In this document: positions 16,728-24,371 of the stretch, one piece after another | Position numbering within the stretch: the first letter of the stretch is position 1 | Layout: each line of letters opens with the position of its first letter | From: CAVTUU01 sp045804965 | GTDB taxonomy: Bacteria > Chloroflexota > Chloroflexia > Thermomicrobiales > UBA6265 | Assembly (NCBI GenBank): GCA_045804965.1 | Contig: JBJMMD010000057.1 | Span: forward strand, 1 to 46,505 | DNA: 46,505 bases | Direction: 5' to 3' | Notes under the pieces: generated by a model | Databases searched by the model: none | What the model was told of the DNA's origin: nothing | Seen by the model: only the letters and a program-made list of their open reading frames with translations | Position numbers and translations under genes: made by a program

Positions 16728-16902
16728 ATCCTGCACCCCGCTCCCTCCGCCATTCTGCTCACCGGAGTCTTCATCATTCAGCACCACCCTGCCCCGTTGT
16801 CCTGAGGACTCCACGCTCTTGGTCATCCTGCGCGCCGCGCTATCCGTCATTCCGTGCCACCCTATCCCGTCATCCTGAGCGATAGTCGAAGGATCTGTGC
16901 CT
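16728..16902. repeat. Family D repeat tract (CATTCTGAG ... GAAGGATCTG type)
   Basis: Several degenerate CATCCTG/CATTCTG units in a row end with CATCCTGAGCGATAGTCGAAGGATCTGTG. Related units occur at about 33809, 42047 and 44704. The type resembles dispersed intergenic repeats common in Chloroflexi and other GC-rich bacteria. Confidence 0.6.
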
Positions 16903-17048
16903 GCCAACCAGGAGGATGGCCCGAGCCAGTTGCTTCGCCCAGCTCGGCATGAGGACGAAGAAGCGGCAAGCGGGAACCTCGACAAGTCTGGTGAGGGGCG
17001 GCTATCGTCCCCGCAGTGCATCGGTCCACATGTCGGAGCTCAGCAACT

Positions 17049-17261
17049 ATGGACAAGCCGCCGCCACGGCGCAATTCATCGCCGCTCAACCGCATCCCCG
17101 TTCGCTCGCGTGTGGCGATGACCGCGGGCGTCGCGGGCGGATTGTTCGCCTCGATCCTCACCGATAACGCGAACGCCGATCTCTCCCACGTCCTCCTTTG
17201 GACAGGCGTCGGTCTCGGCCTCCTCCTCGCCGTCTTCTTCTGGCTGCGTGCCCCGCGATAA
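17049..17261 (+). CDS. Small membrane protein
   Basis: A 70-residue protein: basic N-terminus (MDKPPPRRNSS), then two hydrophobic segments at about 23-37 (VAMTAGVAGGLFASIL) and 46-66 (SHVLLWTGVGLGLLLAVFFWL), and a short basic tail. The first segment is weak, so one or two spans are possible. No family recognised. GGAG lies about 10 bases before the ATG. It may be a genuine small gene, as hydrophobicity and the positive-inside rule are satisfied, but it stands alone between repeats and a gene fragment. Confidence 0.5.
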   Translation: MDKPPPRRNSSPLNRIPVRSRVAMTAGVAGGLFASILTDNANADLSHVLLWTGVGLGLLLAVFFWLRAPR

Positions 17262-17406
17262 ACCAAGTCCCGGCGCATTCACGACCTTGGGGTAAGTTTT
17301 CTCATCCTTTGCCACCCTAATAATCGAGTTCACTGCATTCTCAATCGCCATCGTCTCTGCTCTTGGATCACTAGTTGGCTGGCCGTCGGGAAAGTAGGGA
17401 AAGCCC

Positions 17407-17664
17407 ATGCGAAAGCGTGTAGAACAATTTCCAAACGGGACCTGGGTTCGAAGAACCTCGGAATGGATGCAGCCAATGGCGTTGGTTAAGTTGATTCGCG
17501 GCGACCAGGCGGGTGCGAAAATTACCGTCGAGGCAGCGCGGAGAAAACTCGAGCCATGGGAAGATCGCGTAGGTGTAGTGCAGTTGGAATCCGAATGGCT
17601 CGACATCATTGAGCAACGCATCAACAATGCGTCCTTTCCCACCTCGCAATCCGCCGCCGATTAA
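17407..17664 (+). pseudogene. Truncated duplicate of the M50-protease C-terminal region
   Basis: An 85-residue frame whose second half aligns with the C-terminal segment of the protein at 17872-19395. Here it reads MALVKLIRGDQAGAKITVEA then VQLESEWLDIIEQRINN; in the protease it reads TIALIKTAEGDLAGARHVVAEA then TRMETEWLDLVERRIDN. An in-frame stop lies just upstream of its ATG (TAG at 17395) and there is no membrane or HELGH part. It is best read as the remnant of a tandem copy, or a free-standing small relative. It is AT-richer than the full-length gene, so the duplication is not recent or came from another source. Confidence 0.65.
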
Positions 17665-17871
17665 CCCGGAACTCCCACACCAAAGGACCAATGGACCGGG
17701 CGTGACATCCCGATCGGATGGACGTCAGACCCGAAGAGTTTAGGACTTCGGGTGGCTTCCCCTATGCTCCCCCATACGGATAATCAATAGAGCTAGTACA
17801 GCAATACCGCTGGCGTTCGGACAGTACTCCGTCGAGAGCGGAGATGGCCATCGCGCCGGTTGAGGTCGATC

Positions 17872-19395
17872 ATGGCGATCACACGCCAACATTTCACGGT
17901 GATTGTGGGGATCGACCTCGTGTTGCTCCTCTTCGTGGCGTTTATCTCCGGCCATCCCGTGGCGGTTATGTCCACCATCATCCTCGGCTTTTTCCTCGCC
18001 GTCGTCATCCACGAGCTCGGCCATGCATTCGTCGGAGCGTTGTACGGCATGACCCTGACCGGGATCGTGATCGGTCCCGTCGATCTCAACTGGGAGTCCG
18101 GCCGGTTCAAGGTCGCCCAAAGCCGGCGCGGACACCTCGGCGGGGCCACGATCTTCGAACCGAGCAACCGCCCCCCGGCGGAGGCGGTTGTTGCCTGGCG
18201 GCGGATGATCCTCGCCGGACCGGTGACGAATTTAGGTCTGACCCTCGTCCTCTTCTCGCTCGCGCTGACGTTCTTTGGGGGTGATGGCCAGGGGCAGTGG
18301 AAGCTCATCGGATTCGCCCTCATCAGCGCCTTTATCGGTTTCGCGAACCTCGTTCCGATCAGCGCCGGGCCGTATTCGACCGATGGCGCGAAATATGTGC
18401 GCATGGAAAACGGTGGTCCCGCCGCCGAGAACGAGATTCGAGGCCAGCGGCTGGCGAGGTGGTGCGCAAGCGCCACGCGGCCGCGAGACTGGCCGGCCGA
18501 TGTGCTTCCCGTGGCCGATTACCTCCTTGCCGGCCCGGCGGACGATGACCAATTGCAATCGAAGGTCGTTGCAGCCTGCTTCAAATATTTCTATTTGGCC
18601 GATCGGGGGAAGTTGAAGAGCGCGTTGCAGGTCTTGGAATCGGTGCTTGCCTCCGCGGGAGGGAGCGAGAACAACGGCGAGCAGATTGACACGATCCTGG
18701 CGATTCAGGCCCGGCATGACGCCCTCTGGAACAAGAATCCGGAACGCGGACTCGCGATCATGAGCCGGATGCGGCAGCAATCGCGTTTCCTCACCCACTC
18801 CGAATGTCAGATGACGATCGCCTTGATCAAGACGGCGGAGGGCGACCTGGCGGGAGCCCGGCACGTCGTCGCCGAGGCTCGCCGTGGGCTCGCGCCGATG
18901 ATCGGGCGCTCCGGCATCACGCGGATGGAAACCGAGTGGCTCGATCTGGTCGAGCGGCGAATCGACAATCCCGGCGCCCCGGCCAGGATGCCGGTAGAAA
19001 CCGACCCTAGCGCCGAGCCGATCATTCGCATGGTTCACCCGCCGGAGCAGAGCGCACTCGCGGTGCGGATCGCGGCACTCACCGGTTCGCCGCTCGCCGC
19101 CGCGTCCGCATCCTCGCCGGCGAACGTGTTACGGCGCATGTCGTCGCCGCTCGCCGCCGAGCCGCAAGCCGCGGTCCGGCCATCCTGGACAGAAGCGGCG
19201 TTTGCAGTGAAGCAATCGGGCGGCGCCCACGTCGGCCAGCTCGCCGCCGAGTACGGCGCCGCCCGCAGCTGGCTCTATCGCTCCCCCGGCGTTCCCGTCG
19301 AGCCCCTCAGCGAGTGGAATCCGGTGTCCGTCCTGGACGCGCCGGTGAGCCTGGAGCGCCGCCTGCGCGAGGCGAAAGCCCGATTCCTCGGTTGA
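17872..19395 (+). CDS. M50-family membrane metalloprotease with C-terminal helical repeat region
   Basis: A 507-residue protein. Membrane segments flank the zinc motif HELGH at 47-51; a later LVPISAGPYSTDGAKY supplies the second motif with its metal-binding Asp, as in site-2-protease-like peptidases. A GPVTNLGLTLVLFSLAL helix lies between. From about residue 200 the chain is soluble and helical (KVVAACFKYFYLADRGKLKSAL and so on), looking like tetratricopeptide-type repeats, then a low-complexity Ala/Pro/Ser tail. It probably cuts a membrane protein inside the bilayer, the soluble part recruiting the substrate. ATG 17872 has GAGG seven bases before it; an upstream TTG (17860) is possible. Confidence 0.85.
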   Translation: MAITRQHFTVIVGIDLVLLLFVAFISGHPVAVMSTIILGFFLAVVIHELGHAFVGALYGMTLTGIVIGPVDLNWESGRFKVAQSRRGHLGGATIFEPSNRPPAEAVVAWRRMILAGPVTNLGLTLVLFSLALTFFGGDGQGQWKLIGFALISAFIGFANLVPISAGPYSTDGAKYVRMENGGPAAENEIRGQRLARWCASATRPRDWPADVLPVADYLLAGPADDDQLQSKVVAACFKYFYLADRGKLKSALQVLESVLASAGGSENNGEQIDTILAIQARHDALWNKNPERGLAIMSRMRQQSRFLTHSECQMTIALIKTAEGDLAGARHVVAEARRGLAPMIGRSGITRMETEWLDLVERRIDNPGAPARMPVETDPSAEPIIRMVHPPEQSALAVRIAALTGSPLAAASASSPANVLRRMSSPLAAEPQAAVRPSWTEAAFAVKQSGGAHVGQLAAEYGAARSWLYRSPGVPVEPLSEWNPVSVLDAPVSLERRLREAKARFLG

Positions 19396-19503
19396 ACTAA
19401 ATCTTGCTCGGACCGGACCGGGCTGATCATTAGGTTGGAAATCGCCCTTCCCGGCTCACAAGGGAAAACATCTCCGATTCCAAGGACGAAGGATCGCGCG
19501 GCG

Positions 19504-19697
19504 TAGGGGCGCACAGCCGTGCGCCCGCGGGGTGACAACGGCAGTTTGATAGTGCCGACCAGGTCGAAATCGTTTCCGGGCGTATGGCTGTACGCCCTTA
19601 CGTGGCGAGGACGCACGAGGCGTGGCCAAGAAGCTTCACCCCCAACCCCTCTCTTTATGACGAAGGGAGAGGGTGACCGAAGGTCGGGTGAGGGTTA
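19504..19697. repeat. Family C (two diverged copies) followed by a family B copy
   Basis: GGGGCGCACAGCCGTGCGCCC at about 19507-19527 and GGGCGTATGGCTGTACGCCC at 19579-19598 are two diverged palindromes of family C. From 19635 to 19697 a family B copy (CACCCCCAACCCCTCTC ... GGGAGAGGGTGA ... GGGTGAGGGTT) follows. This fills the space between the convergent M50 and Tpx genes; 19396-19503 shows nothing else. Confidence 0.65.
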
Positions 19698-19711
19698 GTC
19701 TGATTGAATCC

Positions 19712-20257
19712 TCAATCATTCCCCATCGTCGCCGCGGCGAGCACTGCCGCGATTGTTGCGTCGTAATCCGGTTCGGTCATCTGATCGGCGACGTATTCGG
19801 CGTAGGTGATGCGGTCGCCGCGATCGATCACGAACACGGCACGTTGCAGCAGCCTCCACTCCTTGAGCAAGACGCCGTAATTCCGGCCGAACTCTTCGCT
19901 CTTATGGGCGGAGAGGAACTGAAGCGTCGCCCCCTCCGCCGTGTGCCAACGTGCCTGAGCGAACGGCAAATCCATGCTGATGGTGTAGATGGTGACGTCC
20001 GGCGGGAGGTCGGCGCGGAGCTGATCCCATCGCCGTGTTTCGATGTGGCAAACAGGAGTGTCAATGGAGTTGATGATATTGAGCAAGCGGACCGTGCCCG
20101 CCGAATCGGCGAGGCGCACGACGGCGATTGTCCCTTCGACCGGGTCGAGATGTTCGAGCGCGAAATTGGGCGCGGCGTCTCCTGGTTGAAGTTTGCGACC
20201 GATCACGGTCAATTGTTCACTGAGCTCGAACGCCTCGCCGACGCGCTCTTCAGTCAT
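19712..20257 (-). CDS. tpx: Tpx-like thiol peroxidase lacking the resolving cysteine
   Basis: 181 residues of atypical two-Cys peroxiredoxin type (Tpx): LQPGDAAPNFAL, RLLNIINSIDTPVCHIETRRW with the peroxidatic Cys70 and conserved Thr67, then SMDLPFAQARW and YGVLLKEWRLLQRAVFVID. In known Tpx proteins the sequence after LPFAQ.RF is a Cys that resolves the sulfenic acid; here it is His (ARWHTAEG), and Cys70 is the only cysteine in the protein. It would have to work as a one-Cys enzyme, reduced by an outside thiol. It reduces peroxides in the cytoplasm. AGGAGGCG precedes ATG 20257. Confidence 0.88.
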   Translation of the reverse strand: MTEERVGEAFELSEQLTVIGRKLQPGDAAPNFALEHLDPVEGTIAVVRLADSAGTVRLLNIINSIDTPVCHIETRRWDQLRADLPPDVTIYTISMDLPFAQARWHTAEGATLQFLSAHKSEEFGRNYGVLLKEWRLLQRAVFVIDRGDRITYAEYVADQMTEPDYDATIAAVLAAATMGND

Positions 20258-20465
20258 GATCGCCTCCTCGTGCGATCGCCGGGATGCGGTGGCGATGATT
20301 TTGGCCACAGGCAGCCGGTCGTTTGCGACATGGAGTCAAAGGTACCGTCTGATGTATCCAAACGGACCATGCAACGCGCGCGGGACATCATAAGCTAGAG
20401 CAAGCCATTCCGATCGTGTTGCCAGCCACAACGCGATTGACCCCTTCCCAAAAGAGTGGTGAGGA

Positions 20466-20492
20466 GCGCGCGACGCCAGCCCCGTCGCGCGC
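20466..20492. terminator. Perfect 10-bp hairpin followed by a T-rich stretch
   Basis: Bases 20466-20475 and 20483-20492 pair exactly (GCGCGCGACG) around a 7-base loop, followed on the plus strand by TTCCTTTGGTTT. It looks like a weak intrinsic terminator on the plus strand, but no plus-strand gene ends just before it, so a stand-alone transcript or an attenuator for the gene at 20705 is possible. The rest of 20258-20704 holds no supported gene. Confidence 0.4.
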
Positions 20493-20704
20493 TTCCTTTG
20501 GTTTGATCGGCGGCCATCGCGGCCGCGCCTCGTCAATCCGGATCAACGTTCAGCCCATTGACTCTACCGTCACCAGCGCCTACCGTAGTCGCGCCATCGC
20601 ATCGTGCGCGGGCGCGAGGCGAGGAAGTAAGAACCACGGGACCACCACGGGCAACGAGACGTAGATTTGCATAGGGTAGGTGGGTATTGAAAGGAGCGCC
20701 AAAC

Positions 20705-21100
20705 GTGGACGATACGACTAATGGATTGCAAAGCGAAGCAACACAGCCGCCCGCCAAGGCGAGCGAGGCCGGCGGTGAGCAACCGGCGGGCGGCGATGCG
20801 CCCAAATCCGGGAAGGAAGACTTCAAATCGGCTTTAGCGAATCTGGCCTCGGCATTGAACAAGTTTGGCGCGGAGGCGGAGGTGAAGGCGCGGGAAGAGT
20901 GGAAACAAGCCAAGCCGGAGATTCAGCGCGCGCTCGACGAAATGAAGCGCGCGGTTGGCGTGGGCGCGCAAAAGGCAACTATGACCATCGACAGCCTGGG
21001 CAAGAAGATGGACAAGAACAAAACCAATGAGCCCGGCTCCACGACGTGGACCGAAAGCACGCCGTCAACCGACGATTCGACAACACCTCCGCAGACGTAG
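20705..21100 (+). CDS. Small acidic/helical hypothetical protein
   Basis: 131 residues: a disordered N-terminus rich in Gly, Ala, Pro and Glu, a helical core of about 60 residues with heptad-like spacing (DFKSALANLASALNKFGAEAE, then REEWKQAKPEIQRALDEMKRA), and a Thr/Ser/Pro tail. No signal peptide or membrane segment. The core looks like an amphipathic coiled coil or a stress/phasin-like helix; no family recognised. It starts with GTG at 20705, with AAGGAG at a spacing of 8. Confidence 0.65.
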   Translation: MDDTTNGLQSEATQPPAKASEAGGEQPAGGDAPKSGKEDFKSALANLASALNKFGAEAEVKAREEWKQAKPEIQRALDEMKRAVGVGAQKATMTIDSLGKKMDKNKTNEPGSTTWTESTPSTDDSTTPPQT

Positions 21101-21264
21101 AGATCGCCCAAGGGTGAACCCGGCTCACAAGACAATGCCTCTCCGAGGCTACGCACGAAGGCTTGCACATACCGGCCCATGTTCGGTCTCGCAGAGGCTT
21201 CTTGGTATCTATCAGTGTTGCGTCGCTAACCCGGCGCCCCGGCGTTGCCGCATAGCGGCATTGC

Positions 21265-22293
21265 TCACGCTGTTCCGTTGATCTCGAAGTCGGCATAGGT
21301 GCCGGCAGCGGGGTCGTAGGTGACGCGGAAGAAGCAGTCGCCGCCATCCATGACGATCAGGGGCCGTGCGCGCCAGCTCAAGTCGTCGCCCTTGCAGGTC
21401 GCGTTGACGAGGATCAATTTGCGGCCGCCGAGGATGAACCCGGCGTATTGCCGCTTATAGGACGGCAAGCGGAAGATAAAGTCGCCGGAAAGACCGGGCG
21501 TGGAGCCTTCGATGGTCTGCTCGTAGCTGGGCAGACTCTGTTCGAGCGCCGCAATGTCCTCCGCGGTCGGGGACCAGGCGCCCTCGATCGGTTTGCCGAC
21601 ATAGACATCGGTTAACTCTTCGACGCGTTCCTGGGGAACGATCACCCCTTCATACCCTTCACCCTGGACCGGAATCCAACCGGTCGCCGTGTCTGAACCG
21701 TTGACGACCGTGATTGTGTCGATGAGCCAGCGGCCGTCGTCAGGGTTCTTCACGAAGACGATGTGCAGCGATGCATCTTCCGATTTGTATCCTTCCACGA
21801 TATGAAAGGTCACGAGCGCGCTGACTTTGCCGTCGTTCGTCTCGATCACATCGTCGATGCTCTTGATGGAGACGAGGGTTTCCGCCGTCGGCATTGGGGT
21901 CAGCAACGAGGTGTCCGCGGTGATGGGCAGGCCGATTGATTGCGCGTTGGTGCGGAGAAAGTCGTCCGTAAAGAGGGCGAGAAGGCGCAAGACGTCGCCC
22001 TCGCGGCCACAAGCGACGAACTGCTGCACTGTGAAGGTGATGCCATCGACGGTCTCCGCGTCAGCAAGCGCGCCTGCTGGTTTGACATAGGGCGCGGCGT
22101 CGGCGCTGGTGATGGGAAGGGTCGGCGTGCCCGTGGTCGAGACGATCTCATTGAGTGCGGCGACGGTTTGCGGCGCGACCTGGCATGCACTGGCCGGAAG
22201 GGCTGGCGGGACCGGAGTCGCTGGGCTCGCCATGGCTGCGCTAAGCGGCACAAGCATGCCCAGTAGCACGGTCAAGATCGAAACAATCGCCAC
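21265..22293 (-). CDS. Secreted NTF2-like protein with extra C-terminal domain
   Basis: About 342 residues. The signal peptide VAIVSILTVLLGMLVPLSAAMA precedes ASPATPVPP. The N-terminal domain contains TFTVQQFVACGREGDVLRLL, ALFTDDFLRTNAQ and DDGRWLIDTITVV, the layout of NTF2/SnoaL-like domains. The C-terminal ~120 residues form a separate sheet domain ending DFEINGTA. The start is GTG at 22293, just after AGGAG; the frame also stays open to 22359. It is the full-length partner of the shortened paralog at 22566-23198, directly upstream on the same strand. Confidence 0.75.
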   Translation of the reverse strand: MAIVSILTVLLGMLVPLSAAMASPATPVPPALPASACQVAPQTVAALNEIVSTTGTPTLPITSADAAPYVKPAGALADAETVDGITFTVQQFVACGREGDVLRLLALFTDDFLRTNAQSIGLPITADTSLLTPMPTAETLVSIKSIDDVIETNDGKVSALVTFHIVEGYKSEDASLHIVFVKNPDDGRWLIDTITVVNGSDTATGWIPVQGEGYEGVIVPQERVEELTDVYVGKPIEGAWSPTAEDIAALEQSLPSYEQTIEGSTPGLSGDFIFRLPSYKRQYAGFILGGRKLILVNATCKGDDLSWRARPLIVMDGGDCFFRVTYDPAAGTYADFEINGTA

Positions 22294-22565
22294 GAACCTA
22301 CTCCTAATCCCTTTGCTGTGCCCTCTGCACACGCTTGTGCCGCGTCGGTTCCCCATCATCGATACCTAGACCTCACAGGGGAACCAGCGCCAATGCTTGG
22401 CACGGCGGCTGACCAAGAAAGGCCTCCTGCTCAGTCCGGGAGGAGTTTCGCTTGTGAGCGCCGGACTTTGACCTAGGCGTCACGGCCCAGCCGCGGCGAG
22501 AACTTCCTCAGGCCACCCCGTCGATCTCAAGATCGGGAGCGATGACCTCACTGTCCCCTTCATCT

Positions 22566-23198
22566 TCACTCACTGTCCCCTCCGTACATGCTCGGGCCGA
22601 TGACCAGCGTTATTTGGTCGATGAGCCAGCGTTTGGTGTCGGGGTTGTAGGTGAAAAAGCATTGCAGGAGACTGGTGTCTGAGAGTTCGTCCGGAACCGA
22701 CAGGGTCACGAGCGCGCTGACCCGGCCGTCGCCGATCTTGACCATATCGTCGATGCTGGCGATGTTGACGCGCGCATCGGCTGGGCTCGGGGATGGGGTG
22801 AGGGCCGGATCGTCTGGGGAAAATGGCAGGCCCATCTCTTCGGCGTGATCCAACAAGAAGTTGTCCGAGAACAGGGCAAGGAGCGGCAGTATCGCCCCGG
22901 AGTTGCTACAAGCGACAAACTGCGCGAGCGTCGCGGTGACGCCTTTGCGCGTTCGATCCGAGACGGGCGACCCCTTGGGCTTCTCGTACGGTTTCGGCTC
23001 GTCGGAGGTTGATCTGCCGGCTTGCGGCGTTTCCTTGGTCGAAACGACCGCGTTAATGCTGTCAACCGTGCGCGCCTTGACCGTGCATGCGACGGCCGGC
23101 GCCGGTCCGGCGCCCGGCGTGGCTGGACTCACGGCTTTCTCGACAACCGGCGTCATGAGTGATCCCAAGAGCACAAGCACGATCGCGACGGCAATCAT
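22566..23198 (-). CDS. Secreted NTF2-like paralog, C-terminally shortened
   Basis: 210 residues with a signal-like N-terminus (MIAVAIVLVLLGSLMTPVV) and the same core as the preceding paralog: ATLAQFVACSNSGAILPLLALFSDNFLLDHAEEMGLPFSP and TKRWLIDQITLVIG. It ends at 22566, shortly after the core, and lacks the second domain. Removing one G from a GGGG run near 22580 opens a frame that ends APDLEIDGVA at 22508-22510, which matches the DFEINGTA end of the paralog. The gene may therefore have a slipped frame as well as a deletion of the middle of the C-terminal domain. AGGAGG lies before its ATG. Confidence 0.75.
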   Translation of the reverse strand: MIAVAIVLVLLGSLMTPVVEKAVSPATPGAGPAPAVACTVKARTVDSINAVVSTKETPQAGRSTSDEPKPYEKPKGSPVSDRTRKGVTATLAQFVACSNSGAILPLLALFSDNFLLDHAEEMGLPFSPDDPALTPSPSPADARVNIASIDDMVKIGDGRVSALVTLSVPDELSDTSLLQCFFTYNPDTKRWLIDQITLVIGPSMYGGDSE

Positions 23199-23252
23199 TC
23201 GCTCCTCCTCGTCCCACCCCGCGGCGCACCAATCGAGGCCGAAAGGATGGCT

Positions 23253-24074
23253 TCAGGAGACCGGCAACGGTTGCACGAGCCCGGTCACGAGCATCGCTGC
23301 CCGGCTCAATTCGCCGATGACTTGTTCGGCCAGATGGGTATTGACGAACCCTTCGCAGAAGAAGCTCATGATCAGGCGCCGGCCGTTTGCCTCTATGAAG
23401 CCGACATCGTTCGTGGCGTTGCCGATCGTACCCGTTTTCGAGCCCCAGCGGATGCCCTCGGTCTTCGGCAGATAGCGGGCAATACGGCCTTCGCTAACTT
23501 GCCGCTCCAACATCGTGATCATCCGCGCGCAACTCTCGGCCGAGGCGGCTGTGCCATCCAAGATCGCCGCCATTACCCGCGCGTAATCGTCCGGAGTAGC
23601 CCAGTTTTCGGGATCGCCCGGTTGTGACGGCACGCCTTTCATCTTGCGATTCAGGCCGGAGCCGGTCATGCCCAGGGCGCGCATCGTGGCGTTGACGTGG
23701 TCGAGACCGGCAAGATCGATGAGCATGTTCGTGGCCGTGTTGTCGCTGATGCTGATCATGAGCGAGATCAGATCATCGAGCGTCAGCACAATCCCATCAT
23801 GCAAAAACTGGAGTTCACCGCTCCCAGGCGTCTTATCGGGCGCCGCGAGGACGAAAGATTGCTCGGGCGAGAGCTCGCCGCGGTCGATCTGGCGGTAGAT
23901 CGCGATCATGATCGGGATCTTGACGGTACTCGCCGCCCGGAACTGCCGTAACTGATGCCGGCAAAAGCGCTCCCCGTTCGGGGCCACGATCGTCACCCCG
24001 ACCACCGCGCCCTCGCCCTCAGCCGCCTCGGCGATTCGTTCCAGGCTCATCCACTCAATCTGCTCGCCCATCAT
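23253..24074 (-). CDS. Class A beta-lactamase-fold serine hydrolase
   Basis: 273 residues, no signal peptide. The SxxK motif is ASTVK (Ser49, Lys52), the SDN loop is ISISDNTATN (110-112) and the KTG triad is SKTGTIG (213-215), so the serine acylation machinery is complete. The omega-loop reads RKMKGVPSQPGDPENW: the residue aligned with Glu166 of TEM is Lys, and Asn170 is Val. Without the deacylating Glu it is unlikely to be a fast beta-lactamase; it may be an esterase, peptidase or slow penicillin-binding enzyme. Possible operon with the two secreted paralogs downstream (gap 54 bp). Confidence 0.85.
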   Translation of the reverse strand: MMGEQIEWMSLERIAEAAEGEGAVVGVTIVAPNGERFCRHQLRQFRAASTVKIPIMIAIYRQIDRGELSPEQSFVLAAPDKTPGSGELQFLHDGIVLTLDDLISLMISISDNTATNMLIDLAGLDHVNATMRALGMTGSGLNRKMKGVPSQPGDPENWATPDDYARVMAAILDGTAASAESCARMITMLERQVSEGRIARYLPKTEGIRWGSKTGTIGNATNDVGFIEANGRRLIMSFFCEGFVNTHLAEQVIGELSRAAMLVTGLVQPLPVS

Positions 24075-24371
24075 GCTGCCCCGTCCACTTCGCTGATCGC
24101 CAACCGGGGCATCAGTCTACCCGGTCCGCACGCGAATTCGGGCAAGACCTTCGCCAAACGCGCAGATTCAAAATGGCAAAATGAAGCATTCACGAAATAC
24201 CGAAGAGGAAGAACGGAAAAATACGATCCTTGAACGGGCGGTTCGTGCAATTACCTCTTGATTGGGCTGATAACGTGATGCCAAGCCAACCATCGCAATG
24301 TGCGTGGCATCGGGGCAGCGTGACCTTCGGTCGGTTGTCGGTCGGTGGAATGTCTGTGTGAGAGTGGCTCG

